Made by a program: the position numbers and the translations under genes. Below are positions 7,314 through 16,205 of a DNA stretch of 51,745 nucleotides, piece by piece. The first letter of the stretch is position 1; each line of letters opens with the position of its first letter. The notes below the pieces were generated by a model. It saw only the letters and a list, made by a program, of their open reading frames with translations, searched no databases and was not told where the DNA came from. This DNA comes from Chitinophagaceae bacterium (lineage in GTDB: Bacteria; Bacteroidota; Bacteroidia; Chitinophagales; Chitinophagaceae): the NCBI GenBank assembly GCA_947372235.1, contig CANBSW010000009.1, forward strand, positions 1-51,745, given 5' to 3'.

Positions 7314-7787
7314 ATGTCTGTAAAATTGAATCTTGACAAACTGGATTTCCAGATCATCCAGGAAATGATGGAAGATGCAGAGATTTCTTATGCCGACCTG
7401 GGCAAGAAATTATTCGTTTCCGGCGGTACTATACATGTTCGTATCAAAAAACTCGAAGAACTAAAAGTAGTGAAAGGTAAAAAATTATCCGTAGATCTCA
7501 AATCTCTCGGATACGATGTTATCGCTTTTATCGGAGTTTACCTCGAAAAAAGTTCTTTATATGATACTGTAGCCAAAGAACTAAAGAAAATACCTCAAAT
7601 TGTCCGCCTCAATTATACAACCGGAAACTACAGCATGTTTGCCGAAATTGTTTGCAAAGATATCCAGGAGCTTCGTTTTGTACTGCATGATGAATTGCAG
7701 AAGATCAAAGGCATTGAACGTACCGAAACATTTATCTCTCTTGAAGAAAGTCTGGACCGCAATGTAGTGGTGGCCCCTCAATCCTGA
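7314..7787 (+). CDS. Lrp/AsnC-family transcriptional regulator
   Basis: A protein of 157 residues, normal for the family. Residues 5-60 form the AsnC-type winged helix (KLDFQIIQEMMEDAEISYAD, then GGTIHVRIKKLEELKVV). Residues 70-150 form the RAM/ligand-binding domain with alternating strands (FIGVYLEKSS, NYTTGNYSMFAEIVCKD, ERTETFISLEES). Such proteins form octamers or hexadecamers and often respond to amino acids. The gene is preceded by a very AT-rich stretch and sits 27 bp before the chain-length determinant gene, so it could be co-transcribed with, or control, the polysaccharide genes behind it. Homologues in Bacteroidota are often simply called Lrp/AsnC regulators. Confidence 0.9.
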   Translation: MSVKLNLDKLDFQIIQEMMEDAEISYADLGKKLFVSGGTIHVRIKKLEELKVVKGKKLSVDLKSLGYDVIAFIGVYLEKSSLYDTVAKELKKIPQIVRLNYTTGNYSMFAEIVCKDIQELRFVLHDELQKIKGIERTETFISLEESLDRNVVVAPQS

Positions 7788-7814
7788 TACAAATAATCTG
7801 TATTTTCATAGTCT

Positions 7815-8678
7815 ATGCAAAATTCCTCCTTTAATCTGGTACAAGCTACAGCCGTTTTACAAAAGCAATGGAAAACCATTTTGGGGTTTGTTCTTGCCTG
7901 TGCCCTTGTGGCAGCCGTAACAGTTTTTGTGGTGCCGCCTTATTTTAAGTCAACTGCAACTGTGGTTTCAGCAAATCCTGCATTGGCAGATAAGGCAAGA
8001 CTGTTCAATAACAATATCCAAAATCTTTACTCCTATTATGGTTCAGGAGACGATCTGGACAGGATCAATGCAGTAGCAGATATGGACGCTACTTATGAAA
8101 AACTGGTTGATGAGTTTTCGTTGAGTGGCTATTATAAATTAAGTGACGATAGCTTACCCGCTCTCAAACGCAAAGCAGTATTGTGTTTGAGAAAAGATCT
8201 TTTTTGTCAGAAAACCGAACAGGCGCAGTTAAAGATCATTGCCTGGACCAAAGACAAACAATTATCTGCCAATCTTGTAAATCGAATGGTAGCCATTATA
8301 CAGGAAACCGAAGGTAATGTTTGGTTGAAAAATTATCATGCATCGATTGAAAAAATTAATGCGTCAATTACAGCAAAAGAAAATGAATATAAACTCTTGA
8401 GTGATAGTTTATCAAAACTGCAAAAGAGCAGTGCGGCATTAACGATGGGGCATATGCAAACCTTATCAGAACAAATCAATCAATATAGAAAAACAGCTGA
8501 TGAGTTTTCATTGGCGGCTGCCAATCCACCTGCGGTTTTATATGTAATGGAAGCGGGAACAGCTGCAGCCAGAGCAGAAAAGCCAGATAAGAACGGCATC
8601 ATAATAGCCGCTTGTATGGCAGGTTTTTTATTCAGTTGTTTGCTGATACTTGTGAACGACAGAAAAAATATGGCCTGA
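7815..8678 (+). CDS. Wzz/GumC-like chain-length determinant protein
   Basis: A protein of 287 residues. It has a first transmembrane helix at about 22-42 (ILGFVLACALVAAVTVFVV), a large periplasmic region with a coiled-coil-like stretch at 190-235, and a second helix near the C-terminus (GIIIAACMAGFLFSCLLILV). This two-helix topology, with the PPYFKSTATV strand after the first helix, is that of polysaccharide co-polymerases (Wzz domain), which set polymer length or help export. No tyrosine kinase domain is present. Its stop is followed directly by the O-antigen-ligase-type gene, fitting a shared role in surface polysaccharide assembly. Confidence 0.8.
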   Translation: MQNSSFNLVQATAVLQKQWKTILGFVLACALVAAVTVFVVPPYFKSTATVVSANPALADKARLFNNNIQNLYSYYGSGDDLDRINAVADMDATYEKLVDEFSLSGYYKLSDDSLPALKRKAVLCLRKDLFCQKTEQAQLKIIAWTKDKQLSANLVNRMVAIIQETEGNVWLKNYHASIEKINASITAKENEYKLLSDSLSKLQKSSAALTMGHMQTLSEQINQYRKTADEFSLAAANPPAVLYVMEAGTAAARAEKPDKNGIIIAACMAGFLFSCLLILVNDRKNMA

Positions 8679-8679
8679 T

Positions 8680-10134
8680 ATGAATGCCTTTACATGGCCA
8701 TATCATAAGAACATCTTCTTATCGTTCGCAATTTTTTTATTGAATATTGTACTGGCAATCCTGTGGCAGGAACCATTGATCATGCTGATACCATTTACAT
8801 GGATTTTATTCCCTTTTGTTTTTGAAAGCTTTGTTGTGTATCCTGAAAAGTTGTTTTGGCTTTTACTCATTGTATTACCATTATCAACAGAGCTCAATAT
8901 CACACCACAATGGGGATTGGATTTTCCGGATGAAATATTATTGGTATTACTTACCGGTATTACTATTGTGAAATTGATCCATCAACCAAAATCATTTCCT
9001 GATGCAGTAAAACGACACCCATTATTTATGGTGCTTGTGATTTATATAGTTTGGTTATTGATCACCTGTTATTATTCCGAAGAACCGTTTCTGTCTGTAA
9101 AATATATACTGGCAAAAACATGGTATATTATTCCATTTGTTTTGTTGCCACAGTTTATACTTACTTCACAAAGCCGGATTCAGAAATTAGCATTTTGTTT
9201 ATTAGTACCTATGTTATTTGTGGTGATTCAAACTTTATTGCGGCATTCGTTCTACCAATTCTCTTTTGAAAAAATTCAAAAAACACTGGCCCCTTTTTTC
9301 CGTAACCATGTAAACTATTCTTCCATGCTGGTTTGCTTATTACCCGTTGGCTGGTGTGTATGGAAGTTAACGCCAGTTGAGCATCCTGAAAGAAAATGGA
9401 TCGTTTATGCATTATTAACCGGGTTCACCGGTCTTGTATTTGCCTACTCGCGCGGAGCCTGGATTGCTTTACTGCTGGGCATTACATCGGCATGGGTTAT
9501 CAAAAGGAACCTGATGCGATGGTTAGTCTTTATGGCAATTACCGGGGTAACCCTATCAACTATCTGGCTGGTGACTGATAAAAATTATTTACGTTTTGCG
9601 CCTGACCACGACAAAACCATTTTTCATACTGATTTTAGTGAACACATGCAGGCAACCGTAAACATGAAAGATGTTTCCACGGCAGAACGTTTTTATCGCT
9701 GGATAGCAGGAGCAAGAATGCTTGCAGAAAAACCCGTTACCGGTTTTGGCCCCAATACATTTTACCTGCATTATAAACCTTATACAGTGAGCAGTTTTGA
9801 AACATGGGTGAGTGATAATAAAGAACATTCAACTGTTCACAATTATTTTATCCTGATTGCATTAGAGCAGGGCGTTATTGGCTTACTACTATTTTGTCTG
9901 TTATATTTTGGAATGTTACTCCATATTCAAAAATTGTATCATCAATTTCAAAGTCGTTTTTATAAAATAGTTACCCTAGCCACAGGTATGGTATTGGTAA
10001 TGATAGGTGTGATCAACAGTATGAGTGACATGATTGAAACGGATAAGATTGGAAGTTTGTTCTGGTTGTGTTTGGGGATGATCATTTTGCTGGAAGCTAA
10101 ACGTAAGGAAGAGAGGGAGGTGTTGGCAAAATGA
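8680..10134 (+). CDS. O-antigen ligase/polymerase family membrane protein
   Basis: A protein of 484 residues with about ten to twelve hydrophobic segments and a large periplasmic loop in the C-terminal half. Wzy_C/WaaL-type landmarks are the loop segment AGARMLAEKPVTGFGPNTF and a following STVHNYFILIALEQGVIG with the conserved histidine. Members join lipid-linked polysaccharide to lipid A core or polymerise repeat units. It starts 1 bp after the Wzz-like stop, a clear translational pair. The stop codon lies at the edge of the outer arm of the nested repeat at 10133-10336. Ligase versus polymerase cannot be decided from sequence alone. Confidence 0.82.
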   Translation: MNAFTWPYHKNIFLSFAIFLLNIVLAILWQEPLIMLIPFTWILFPFVFESFVVYPEKLFWLLLIVLPLSTELNITPQWGLDFPDEILLVLLTGITIVKLIHQPKSFPDAVKRHPLFMVLVIYIVWLLITCYYSEEPFLSVKYILAKTWYIIPFVLLPQFILTSQSRIQKLAFCLLVPMLFVVIQTLLRHSFYQFSFEKIQKTLAPFFRNHVNYSSMLVCLLPVGWCVWKLTPVEHPERKWIVYALLTGFTGLVFAYSRGAWIALLLGITSAWVIKRNLMRWLVFMAITGVTLSTIWLVTDKNYLRFAPDHDKTIFHTDFSEHMQATVNMKDVSTAERFYRWIAGARMLAEKPVTGFGPNTFYLHYKPYTVSSFETWVSDNKEHSTVHNYFILIALEQGVIGLLLFCLLYFGMLLHIQKLYHQFQSRFYKIVTLATGMVLVMIGVINSMSDMIETDKIGSLFWLCLGMIILLEAKRKEEREVLAK

Positions 10135-10336
10135 ACAGATGAATATTGAACAAGTAACAGATGAATCACGTCATTGCTGGAGGAACAAAGCAACCTTTGT
10201 TTTGTCATTTAGTTACTCTATGCGAGTCACAGATTGCTTGTGCCACCGCTAAAGCTATTGCGACACGCGGTCGTTCCTCGCAATTGACGGTTCAACTTCA
10301 TCATTCATCTGTTCCTTGTTCAACATTCATCTGTTC
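10133..10336. repeat. Nested double palindrome between convergent genes
   Basis: The outer arms are GAACAGATGAATATTGAACA... (10133-10166) and its complement (10303-10336). Inside lies a second, unrelated inverted repeat, 10169-10289, with ends CGTCATTGCTGGAGGAAC and GTTCCTCGCAATTGACG. The outer arms touch the stop codons of both flanking convergent genes. A sibling composite lies at 46813-47023. Confidence 0.8.
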
Positions 10337-11418
10337 TAAAGCTTCCCTCTCACATTCAAAGCATCCCTCAATCCATTACCCAATAAATTAAATGCCAACA
10401 CCAATAACATGATAGCAATACCCGGTGCCAGTGCAAGCATTGGATTATGGGTGATGATGAAATTATAATTTTCTTTGATCATCAATCCCCAACTGGGTTG
10501 CGGGGGTTGAACGCCTACACCCAGAAAACTTAATCCTGCTTCAATTACAATAGCAGATGCAAAATTACTGGCAGCAATCACCATAACCGGACCGAGAATA
10601 TTGGGAAGGATATGCCTGAAAATAGTTCTGGAATGCGAATATCCGAGTGCGCGGGTTGCTTCTATGTATTCCAGCTCACGCACACCCAGTACCTGGCCGC
10701 GGACCAGTCTGGCTACATTAACCCACATGGTTAACCCTACTGCAATAAATACCTGCCAGAAACCTTTGCCCAAAGCCAGTGTGATTGCAAAAACAAGTAA
10801 TAAAGTAGGAATGCTCCAGATCACATTGATGAACCACATGATGATATCATCTACCCAACCCCTGAAATAGCCTGCAATGGCTCCCAGTAAAATACCGATT
10901 GTTAAAGAGATCAATACAGATACCAGTCCAACACTCAGGCTTACCCTAACACCGATCATTAATCGACTTAAAATATCTCTACCAAATTTATCGGTACCCA
11001 GATGATAAGTCATATTGATAACTGGTTGTTCGGAGCATTGAGAAAGTAAAATGGTTTTTCTTTCTGTAATGCTCTCATCAATAAATTTCTGATAAATAAG
11101 ACTATCCCCTGCAATTATGAATGAAGTAATAGGTGTGTATTGGTAAGCTTCTTCGGTTCCATTTAGTAATCTGTCAAAGAAAGCAGCCTGTTTTACAATC
11201 TTATCCCTTTTTATGCGCAATAAACTTGCTGTATACCCCGGCTTCTTACTTCCGATCTCCGGGATCATGCGGTTAGCATTGGGTGAGGGATCGGGAGAAA
11301 TAAAATAACAAAAAAGTGCAAGCAGCAAACTGAGTACAATCAGTATCAATCCAAAGGAAGCCCCTTTGTTTCTTAACAGTTTTTTTGCAAATGGAGATGA
11401 ATAAAGGCTTTTTAGCAC
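10336..11418 (-). CDS. Peptide/nickel-type ABC transporter permease (DppC/OppC family)
   Basis: A protein of 360 residues. The N-terminal helix is followed by a variable periplasmic insertion of about 110 residues (residues 45-130). A standard BPD_transp_1 domain then begins with HLGTDKFGRDILSRLMIG, the DppC hallmark, and includes the EAA loop YIEATRALGYSHSRTIFRHI and the closing GLSFLGVGVQPPQPSWG. It forms half of the membrane channel of oligopeptide importers. No partner permease, binding protein or ATPase is adjacent, which is common in Bacteroidota. The start is a GTG at 11418; the first residues LKSLYSSPFAKKLLRNKGA are typical. Confidence 0.88.
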   Translation of the reverse strand: MLKSLYSSPFAKKLLRNKGASFGLILIVLSLLLALFCYFISPDPSPNANRMIPEIGSKKPGYTASLLRIKRDKIVKQAAFFDRLLNGTEEAYQYTPITSFIIAGDSLIYQKFIDESITERKTILLSQCSEQPVINMTYHLGTDKFGRDILSRLMIGVRVSLSVGLVSVLISLTIGILLGAIAGYFRGWVDDIIMWFINVIWSIPTLLLVFAITLALGKGFWQVFIAVGLTMWVNVARLVRGQVLGVRELEYIEATRALGYSHSRTIFRHILPNILGPVMVIAASNFASAIVIEAGLSFLGVGVQPPQPSWGLMIKENYNFIITHNPMLALAPGIAIMLLVLAFNLLGNGLRDALNVRGKL

Positions 11419-11532
11419 AATTGTAAATTAATAAATAAAGTGGTTCACCGAAAAGACCTGTTTTTTTACCGAAATCTGTGATCCGCATTAAACATATACA
11501 AATTATTAGTGTCTTTAATTAAACCAATACCT

Positions 11533-11625
11533 ATGAAACGGATATTTACATTTATTTTCTCACTGTTTGCATTGATTCCATTGATCATATATGCCTGGTG
11601 GCCTGAAACCGAAGATCTGCGATAA
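11533..11625 (+). CDS. Possible 30-residue membrane peptide
   Basis: MKRIFTFIFSLFALIPLIIY followed by AWWPETEDLR and a stop. It has one hydrophobic helix with a basic N-terminus and acidic C-terminus, in the gap between two minus-strand genes. Composition and topology look real, but I know no family and see no clear ribosome site. Confidence 0.3.
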   Translation: MKRIFTFIFSLFALIPLIIYAWWPETEDLR

Positions 11626-11628
11626 TTT

Positions 11629-12774
11629 TTATTTTACGGTTCTCCCCTTCCATTGGTAGGTACCAAACTTACCAAGCCAACCTGCAATAACTGTGTAGAA
11701 AATATGGAATGGCTGCATTACCGGAAACCAAATCATCACATCCAGCTTGTTATAAAACCTGGATACCGGTATCATAAAACTTAACTCGATAAGGGTTTTA
11801 GCAAGGATGAGCAGTAACCAGTTATAGATTCCTCCTTCCATAAAAAAACTCCAGAAAAATAAAATCAGTAATAAGGCATTCACTGCATATACCAATGCGA
11901 GTGTCCAGAAAATACTTTTGTCTTTGTATTGATCTGCCTTACTTGCCCAGCGGATTCTTTGATTAAAAAAACTTTTCCAATCAGGCATCGGTGCAGTTGT
12001 AACAATCACTTCTTTACAATACAAATACCCCAATCCATCAGGATATTTTTGTTTGATCTTATACATCAGTAACATATCATCGCCACTGGCAATAGTATCA
12101 ATGCCTTTAAATGCACCTGCTTCTTCAAAAACATCTTTCCGGTAAGCAATGTTGGCGCCGTTGCACATGGTATGATGACCCGCTGATACAGCTGCAGCGG
12201 TAATGCCTTGCAAACTCATAAAATCCAGTTGCTGAAATATGGAAAGAAAGGAATTATTATTCATAAACATTACCGGTGCTGCTATAAACACAGATTTTTT
12301 TTCACGGATGAATGAATCATAAGATTGCAACCATCCATCGCTAACAATACAATCTGCATCAGTTGTTATAATCCAGCCACCCTTGCTTTTACCAATTGCT
12401 ATTTCGATGGCTTTTTTCTTATATGCATTAATGGGATTGTGATCAACATGATCAACCAGATTTAATAATTGGAGGTTAGCAAATTCTTTTTGTAATGAAG
12501 TGATGATATGTTCTGTTTGATCTGTTGAATGATCATTAATTACAATCACTTCCAGTAATTCTGGCGGATAGGGTTGTTGTAAAATGGATCGCAAACAGGT
12601 TTCTATATTTTCTTCCTCATCTCGGGCGGGGATGATTACTGAAAAATGCGTTTGAGCGTGGGCATTATCTTTTTTATACAATGGCAAATGCAGGAACCAT
12701 TGCCTGTACAGCAATATCAGCACACAATAGGCTGACAGAAGAACGGCTGTAAGAATGATAATGGTCCAGTACAT
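11629..12774 (-). CDS. Membrane family 2 glycosyltransferase
   Basis: A protein of 381 residues. An N-terminal membrane helix (ILTAVLLSAYCVLILLYRQW) precedes a GT2 GT-A domain: FSVIIPARDEEENIETCLRS at about 45-65, the VIVINDHSTDQTE nucleotide-sugar motif, the metal-binding TTDADC, and later SGDDMLLMYKI with the catalytic-region acid. It ends with the conserved RIRWASK motif, similar to QxxRW of processive GT2 enzymes, and three C-terminal helices. It probably adds a sugar to a lipid or polymer at the inner membrane. No operon partner is evident. Confidence 0.85.
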   Translation of the reverse strand: MYWTIIILTAVLLSAYCVLILLYRQWFLHLPLYKKDNAHAQTHFSVIIPARDEEENIETCLRSILQQPYPPELLEVIVINDHSTDQTEHIITSLQKEFANLQLLNLVDHVDHNPINAYKKKAIEIAIGKSKGGWIITTDADCIVSDGWLQSYDSFIREKKSVFIAAPVMFMNNNSFLSIFQQLDFMSLQGITAAAVSAGHHTMCNGANIAYRKDVFEEAGAFKGIDTIASGDDMLLMYKIKQKYPDGLGYLYCKEVIVTTAPMPDWKSFFNQRIRWASKADQYKDKSIFWTLALVYAVNALLLILFFWSFFMEGGIYNWLLLILAKTLIELSFMIPVSRFYNKLDVMIWFPVMQPFHIFYTVIAGWLGKFGTYQWKGRTVK

Positions 12775-12823
12775 GTAAACAAAGAAAGTTAATAATGTGT
12801 GTCTGAAGAAAAAGAATTCCTCT

Positions 12824-12890
12824 CAAACCGTGCCTTTGTGCCTTTGTGAGAGAATTTAATTTGCGCACGGAGGCACAGAGGCACGGTTTG
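12824..12890. repeat. GTGCCTTTGTG-type intergenic palindrome
   Basis: CAAACCGTGCCTTTGTGCC and GGCACAGAGGCACGGTTTG form a long hairpin between two minus-strand genes. The word GTGCCTTTGTG is repeated in tandem in the left arm. Confidence 0.8.
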
Positions 12891-12931
12891 TTGCTGTGGT
12901 TATTGGGCTGCTGAGTAATAGCAAAATATTA

Positions 12932-13837
12932 TTATTGTTGTAATAGTATTTGTGCAATTAGTTGCGCATGCTTCTCTCTCAACAACTGATGCCCCGCTTC
13001 CAGTTCAATAACCTTTATACATTCTTCTGTGCCTTTACTAAAACTCTTTCCATGTTTTGTCAGTATCACTCTGTCATATTTCCCAAACACTATATTCACT
13101 GTAATCTTGTGTTTAGCGATGATTACTTTCAAAAGATCTTTATCCGGTCTGAATTTTCGCATGGTGGTCCAGCGGCGGTAAAGAATATTGCGTTGTTGTG
13201 CATCATCTAAATAATAGTGTACAAATTTTAACAGGCTTTTGTTGTAGAGATTTAGTTTTCCTGCAAAGTCTAACACACCCATCATCCAGTATGGGTTTTG
13301 CATGATAGATCTAAAAATGTAGTTTCCGATTATAGTCTTGGTAGCCAGCCATTGCCATTTATTTTTATGCAATCCATCCGGCGCCACCAACACAAGAGAA
13401 GCGATCTGCTCAGGAATTAATTGTAACAATTGCAAAGCCACTCGCCCTCCCATACTGTAAGCGAGGATATGCATTTTTTCATTTTCGGGTTTGATCTGAT
13501 TGATAATGCTAATTAAATCTGCAGGCTCAAACAAAAGCCCTTCATTCCAATCGGTTTTACCATGTATTGGAAAATCTAATGCTATTATGGTAAACCCCTC
13601 TCCAAGCAATTTTTCCATCATTAAAAAAGAATCTGCTTCTTCCCCATATCCATGAAAACAAAACAGCCACTCCGGACCATGCCCAAAGCGTTTGTAATGA
13701 AGGTTGGAACTTCGAAAGGAGATATTATGCGATTCTGCTGCCAATTCTGAAATTTTAAGGGTTTTTTCTTGGTGATACCAAAGAAACGAACTTATTTTGA
13801 AATTAGTTGCATAACTAACTATATGCCAAACAACCAA
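12932..13837 (-). CDS. Alpha/beta hydrolase
   Basis: Up to 301 residues. Motifs are FCFHGYGEEADSF (oxyanion loop), LDFPIHGKTDW, the nucleophile elbow AYSMGGRVA, a late GKYDRVI acid and AGHQLLREKH with the catalytic histidine. The fold matches the broad esterase/C-C hydrolase group; a MenH- or BioH-like role is possible but not shown. The start is uncertain. The ATG at 13837 would overlap the start of the divergent MarR gene and its operator-like palindrome; a TTG at 13744 is the nearest in-frame alternative. Confidence 0.75.
   Translation of the reverse strand: MVVWHIVSYATNFKISSFLWYHQEKTLKISELAAESHNISFRSSNLHYKRFGHGPEWLFCFHGYGEEADSFLMMEKLLGEGFTIIALDFPIHGKTDWNEGLLFEPADLISIINQIKPENEKMHILAYSMGGRVALQLLQLIPEQIASLVLVAPDGLHKNKWQWLATKTIIGNYIFRSIMQNPYWMMGVLDFAGKLNLYNKSLLKFVHYYLDDAQQRNILYRRWTTMRKFRPDKDLLKVIIAKHKITVNIVFGKYDRVILTKHGKSFSKGTEECIKVIELEAGHQLLREKHAQLIAQILLQQ
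13803..13818. promoter_or_regulatory. Operator-like palindrome before the MarR gene
   Basis: TTAGTTGCATAACTAA has 6-bp inverted arms (TTAGTT/AACTAA) around GCAT. It lies 4 bp before the MarR start, in the divergent region with the hydrolase. Size and position suit autoregulation by a MarR dimer. Confidence 0.45.
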
Positions 13838-14263
13838 TTTAAACGAGGAGAACTGTACAGCGTCATCAACGGCATGGCTTCAACGGCCGTTGCGCGCAGA
13901 TTACAGAAAAATTTCAGACAGGCCGGATTAGAGATCACCATCGAGCAATGGAGTGTTCTGTACCATTTATGGAAGGAAGATTGTTTAAGTCAGCAGGAAT
14001 TGTGCAACCGCACTTTCCGCGACAAGCCCAGCATTACCCGTCTGATCGATAACCTGGAAAAACAGAAACTGGTAAAACGCATCGCCTCCAAAACAGACAG
14101 GCGTATTAACCTGGTTTGTTTAACCGATGCAGCAAAAGAAATGCAGAACCTGACAATCGATCTTGCCAATCAAACCATGAGTGAAGCCTTGATAGGCGTG
14201 AATAAAGATGAGATAGAAATTGTGAAGCAGGTGTTTCAGAAAGTGTATGATAATTTGACGTGA
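13823..14263 (+). CDS. MarR-family transcriptional regulator
   Basis: A protein of 146 residues from the ATG at 13823 (MPNNQFKRGELYSVINGMAS); the longer frame would run back through the operator. The winged helix is clear: EQWSVLYHLWKEDCLSQQEL, the recognition helix DKPSITRLIDNLEKQKLVKR, and the wing KTDRRINLVCLTDAA. It lies 78 bp before an acyl-CoA dehydrogenase gene on the same strand, suggesting control of fatty-acid breakdown by an acyl or aromatic ligand. The last codons, ACG TGA, lie inside a CGTGAG repeat, so the repeat supplies the stop. Confidence 0.87.
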   Translation: MPNNQFKRGELYSVINGMASTAVARRLQKNFRQAGLEITIEQWSVLYHLWKEDCLSQQELCNRTFRDKPSITRLIDNLEKQKLVKRIASKTDRRINLVCLTDAAKEMQNLTIDLANQTMSEALIGVNKDEIEIVKQVFQKVYDNLT

Positions 14264-14297
14264 GAGGAATCGTGAGGCGTGAGACGTCAGTCGTGAG
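14259..14297. repeat. CGTGAG-family repeat after the MarR gene
   Basis: Imperfect runs of CGTGAG with the variant GAGACGTCAGTCGTGAG. It overlaps the MarR stop codon. The same words occur at 31464, 36679, 38642, 39467 and, inverted, 39916. Confidence 0.75.
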
Positions 14298-14341
14298 TAC
14301 CAATAAACGAATAAACTACTAAACCAATAAACTTTCCAACC

Positions 14342-16132
14342 ATGGAAACTACCAAACAAACCAATGCGCTGCAGGGCGGCGAGTGGCTGATCAAAGAAAG
14401 TAATCCGTTCGACACTTTTATTCCTGAAGATTTTAATGAGGAACAAACAATGGTGATGGATATGTGCTCGCAGTTTCTGGATACAGAAATTTTGCCTGCC
14501 ATTGACCGTATTGATAAAATGGAACCAGGATTGATGCCATCACTTCTTGAAAAAGCAGGCGAACAGGGATTGTTATCTACTTCCTTCCCGGAACAGTATG
14601 GTGGGTTGGGAAAAGATTTTGTAACCTCCTCTATTGTAAATGAAGGGCTTGGTGGCGGTTATTCTTTTTCTGTTGCCGTTGCAGCACATACCGGTATTGG
14701 CTCCTTACCCATCTTATATTTTGGTACAGAAGAGCAGAAACAAAAATATATTCCAAAGCTTGCTACCGGTGAGTGGAAAGGTGCTTATGGATTGACCGAA
14801 CCCAATAGCGGCAGTGATGCATTGGGTGCTAAAACAACTGCGAAGCTGAGTGAAGATGGGAAATACTATATCCTGAACGGACAAAAATGCTGGATCACCA
14901 ATGGAGGTTTTGCGGATGTGTATACCGTGTTTGCAAAGATCGATGGTGATAAGTTTACAGGTTTTATTATTGAGCGTGGATTTGAAGGTTTTACACAAGG
15001 ACCCGAAGAACATAAAATGGGTATCAAAGGATCATCTACCGTACAACTGTATTTCCAGGATTGTAAAGTACCGGTTGAAAATGTACTGGGAGAAATTGGA
15101 AAAGGACATCTGATCGCTTTCAATATTTTAAATATCGGCCGATTGAAATTGTGCGCTGCTGCTTTGGGTGGATCTAAAAGAGCCGCTACCACATCTATTC
15201 AATATGCAAAAACAAGGGAGCAGTTTAAATTACCGATCGCCAAGTTTGGCGCTATCCGTCATAAAATGGCCGAGATGGCAATCCGCATGTGGGTTTGCGA
15301 AAGTGCTTTATACAGAACAGCAAAATGGATCGATAATAAAGAACATGAATTATTGGCAAGTGGGAAAGGCTTTGCAGAATCATTATTAGGTGCAGCGGAA
15401 GAATATGCCATTGAGTGTTCCATGTTGAAAGTATACGGAAGTGAAGTATTGGATTTTGTGGTAGATGAAGGCGTTCAGATACATGGTGGTAATGGGTTTA
15501 GTGATGAGTACCTGATTTCAAAAGCTTATCGCGATAGCCGCATCAACCGTATCTACGAAGGCACCAATGAGATCAACCGATTGTTAACGGTTGATATGAT
15601 GCTGAAACGTGCCATGAAAGGAAAACTGGATCTGATGAGTCCTGCAATGGCTGTTCAGAAAGAACTCATGAGCATTCCGGATTTTGGTTCGGAGGATGAA
15701 AGTGCATTTGCGAAAGAGCGTAAATACATTGCTAATTTTAAGAAAGCTATTTTGATGGTAGCGGGTGCTGCCGTTCAAAAACTGATGATGCAGTTAGACA
15801 AAGAACAGGAAGTACTAATGAATATTGCTGATATGGCTATCGAAGCCTATAACGCAGAAAGCGCCCTCCTACGTGTAATGAAACTGGCCGACAGCAAGGG
15901 AGAAGCCGCAGTGAGCCTGCAGGCAGATATCATGCGAACTTATCTCTACGATGCCGCAGATCGCATCAACAAAGCCGGAAAAGACTGCTTAAACAGCTTT
16001 GCCGATGGCGATGAACTGCGTATGATGCACATCGGACTTAAACGTTTTACAAAGCTGGAACCCTTTAACAGCAAGGATGCCAGAAGAAGGATATCAGACA
16101 GGCTGGTTTCGGATGACGGATATCATTTATAA
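14342..16132 (+). CDS. Acyl-CoA dehydrogenase (FadE-type, long form)
   Basis: A protein of 596 residues, longer than the classic 380-residue enzymes and typical of the extended Bacteroidota form. It oxidises acyl-CoA to trans-2-enoyl-CoA with FAD. Signature one GAYGLTEPNSGSDA is near residue 150. Signature two (QIHGGNGFSDEYLISKAYRD) runs into RINRIYEGTNEI, where the glutamate of YEGT (about residue 405) is the expected catalytic base. A further C-terminal helical region of about 170 residues has helices at AVQKLMMQL and AYNAESALLRVMKLADS. With the MarR gene it makes a plausible regulator-enzyme unit. A strong terminator follows. Chain-length preference cannot be inferred. Confidence 0.93.
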   Translation: METTKQTNALQGGEWLIKESNPFDTFIPEDFNEEQTMVMDMCSQFLDTEILPAIDRIDKMEPGLMPSLLEKAGEQGLLSTSFPEQYGGLGKDFVTSSIVNEGLGGGYSFSVAVAAHTGIGSLPILYFGTEEQKQKYIPKLATGEWKGAYGLTEPNSGSDALGAKTTAKLSEDGKYYILNGQKCWITNGGFADVYTVFAKIDGDKFTGFIIERGFEGFTQGPEEHKMGIKGSSTVQLYFQDCKVPVENVLGEIGKGHLIAFNILNIGRLKLCAAALGGSKRAATTSIQYAKTREQFKLPIAKFGAIRHKMAEMAIRMWVCESALYRTAKWIDNKEHELLASGKGFAESLLGAAEEYAIECSMLKVYGSEVLDFVVDEGVQIHGGNGFSDEYLISKAYRDSRINRIYEGTNEINRLLTVDMMLKRAMKGKLDLMSPAMAVQKELMSIPDFGSEDESAFAKERKYIANFKKAILMVAGAAVQKLMMQLDKEQEVLMNIADMAIEAYNAESALLRVMKLADSKGEAAVSLQADIMRTYLYDAADRINKAGKDCLNSFADGDELRMMHIGLKRFTKLEPFNSKDARRRISDRLVSDDGYHL

Positions 16133-16205
16133 TAAAAATTGAGAAAAATTATAATTTCTCATAAATTTTGTTAATATTTGAACTCGTTTTACGATTGCTT
16201 GCTAA

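Noticed and set aside
10169-10289. Insertion sequence or MITE with transposase ends
   Set aside because: It has inverted ends but no transposase and no clear target duplication; kept as a palindromic repeat.
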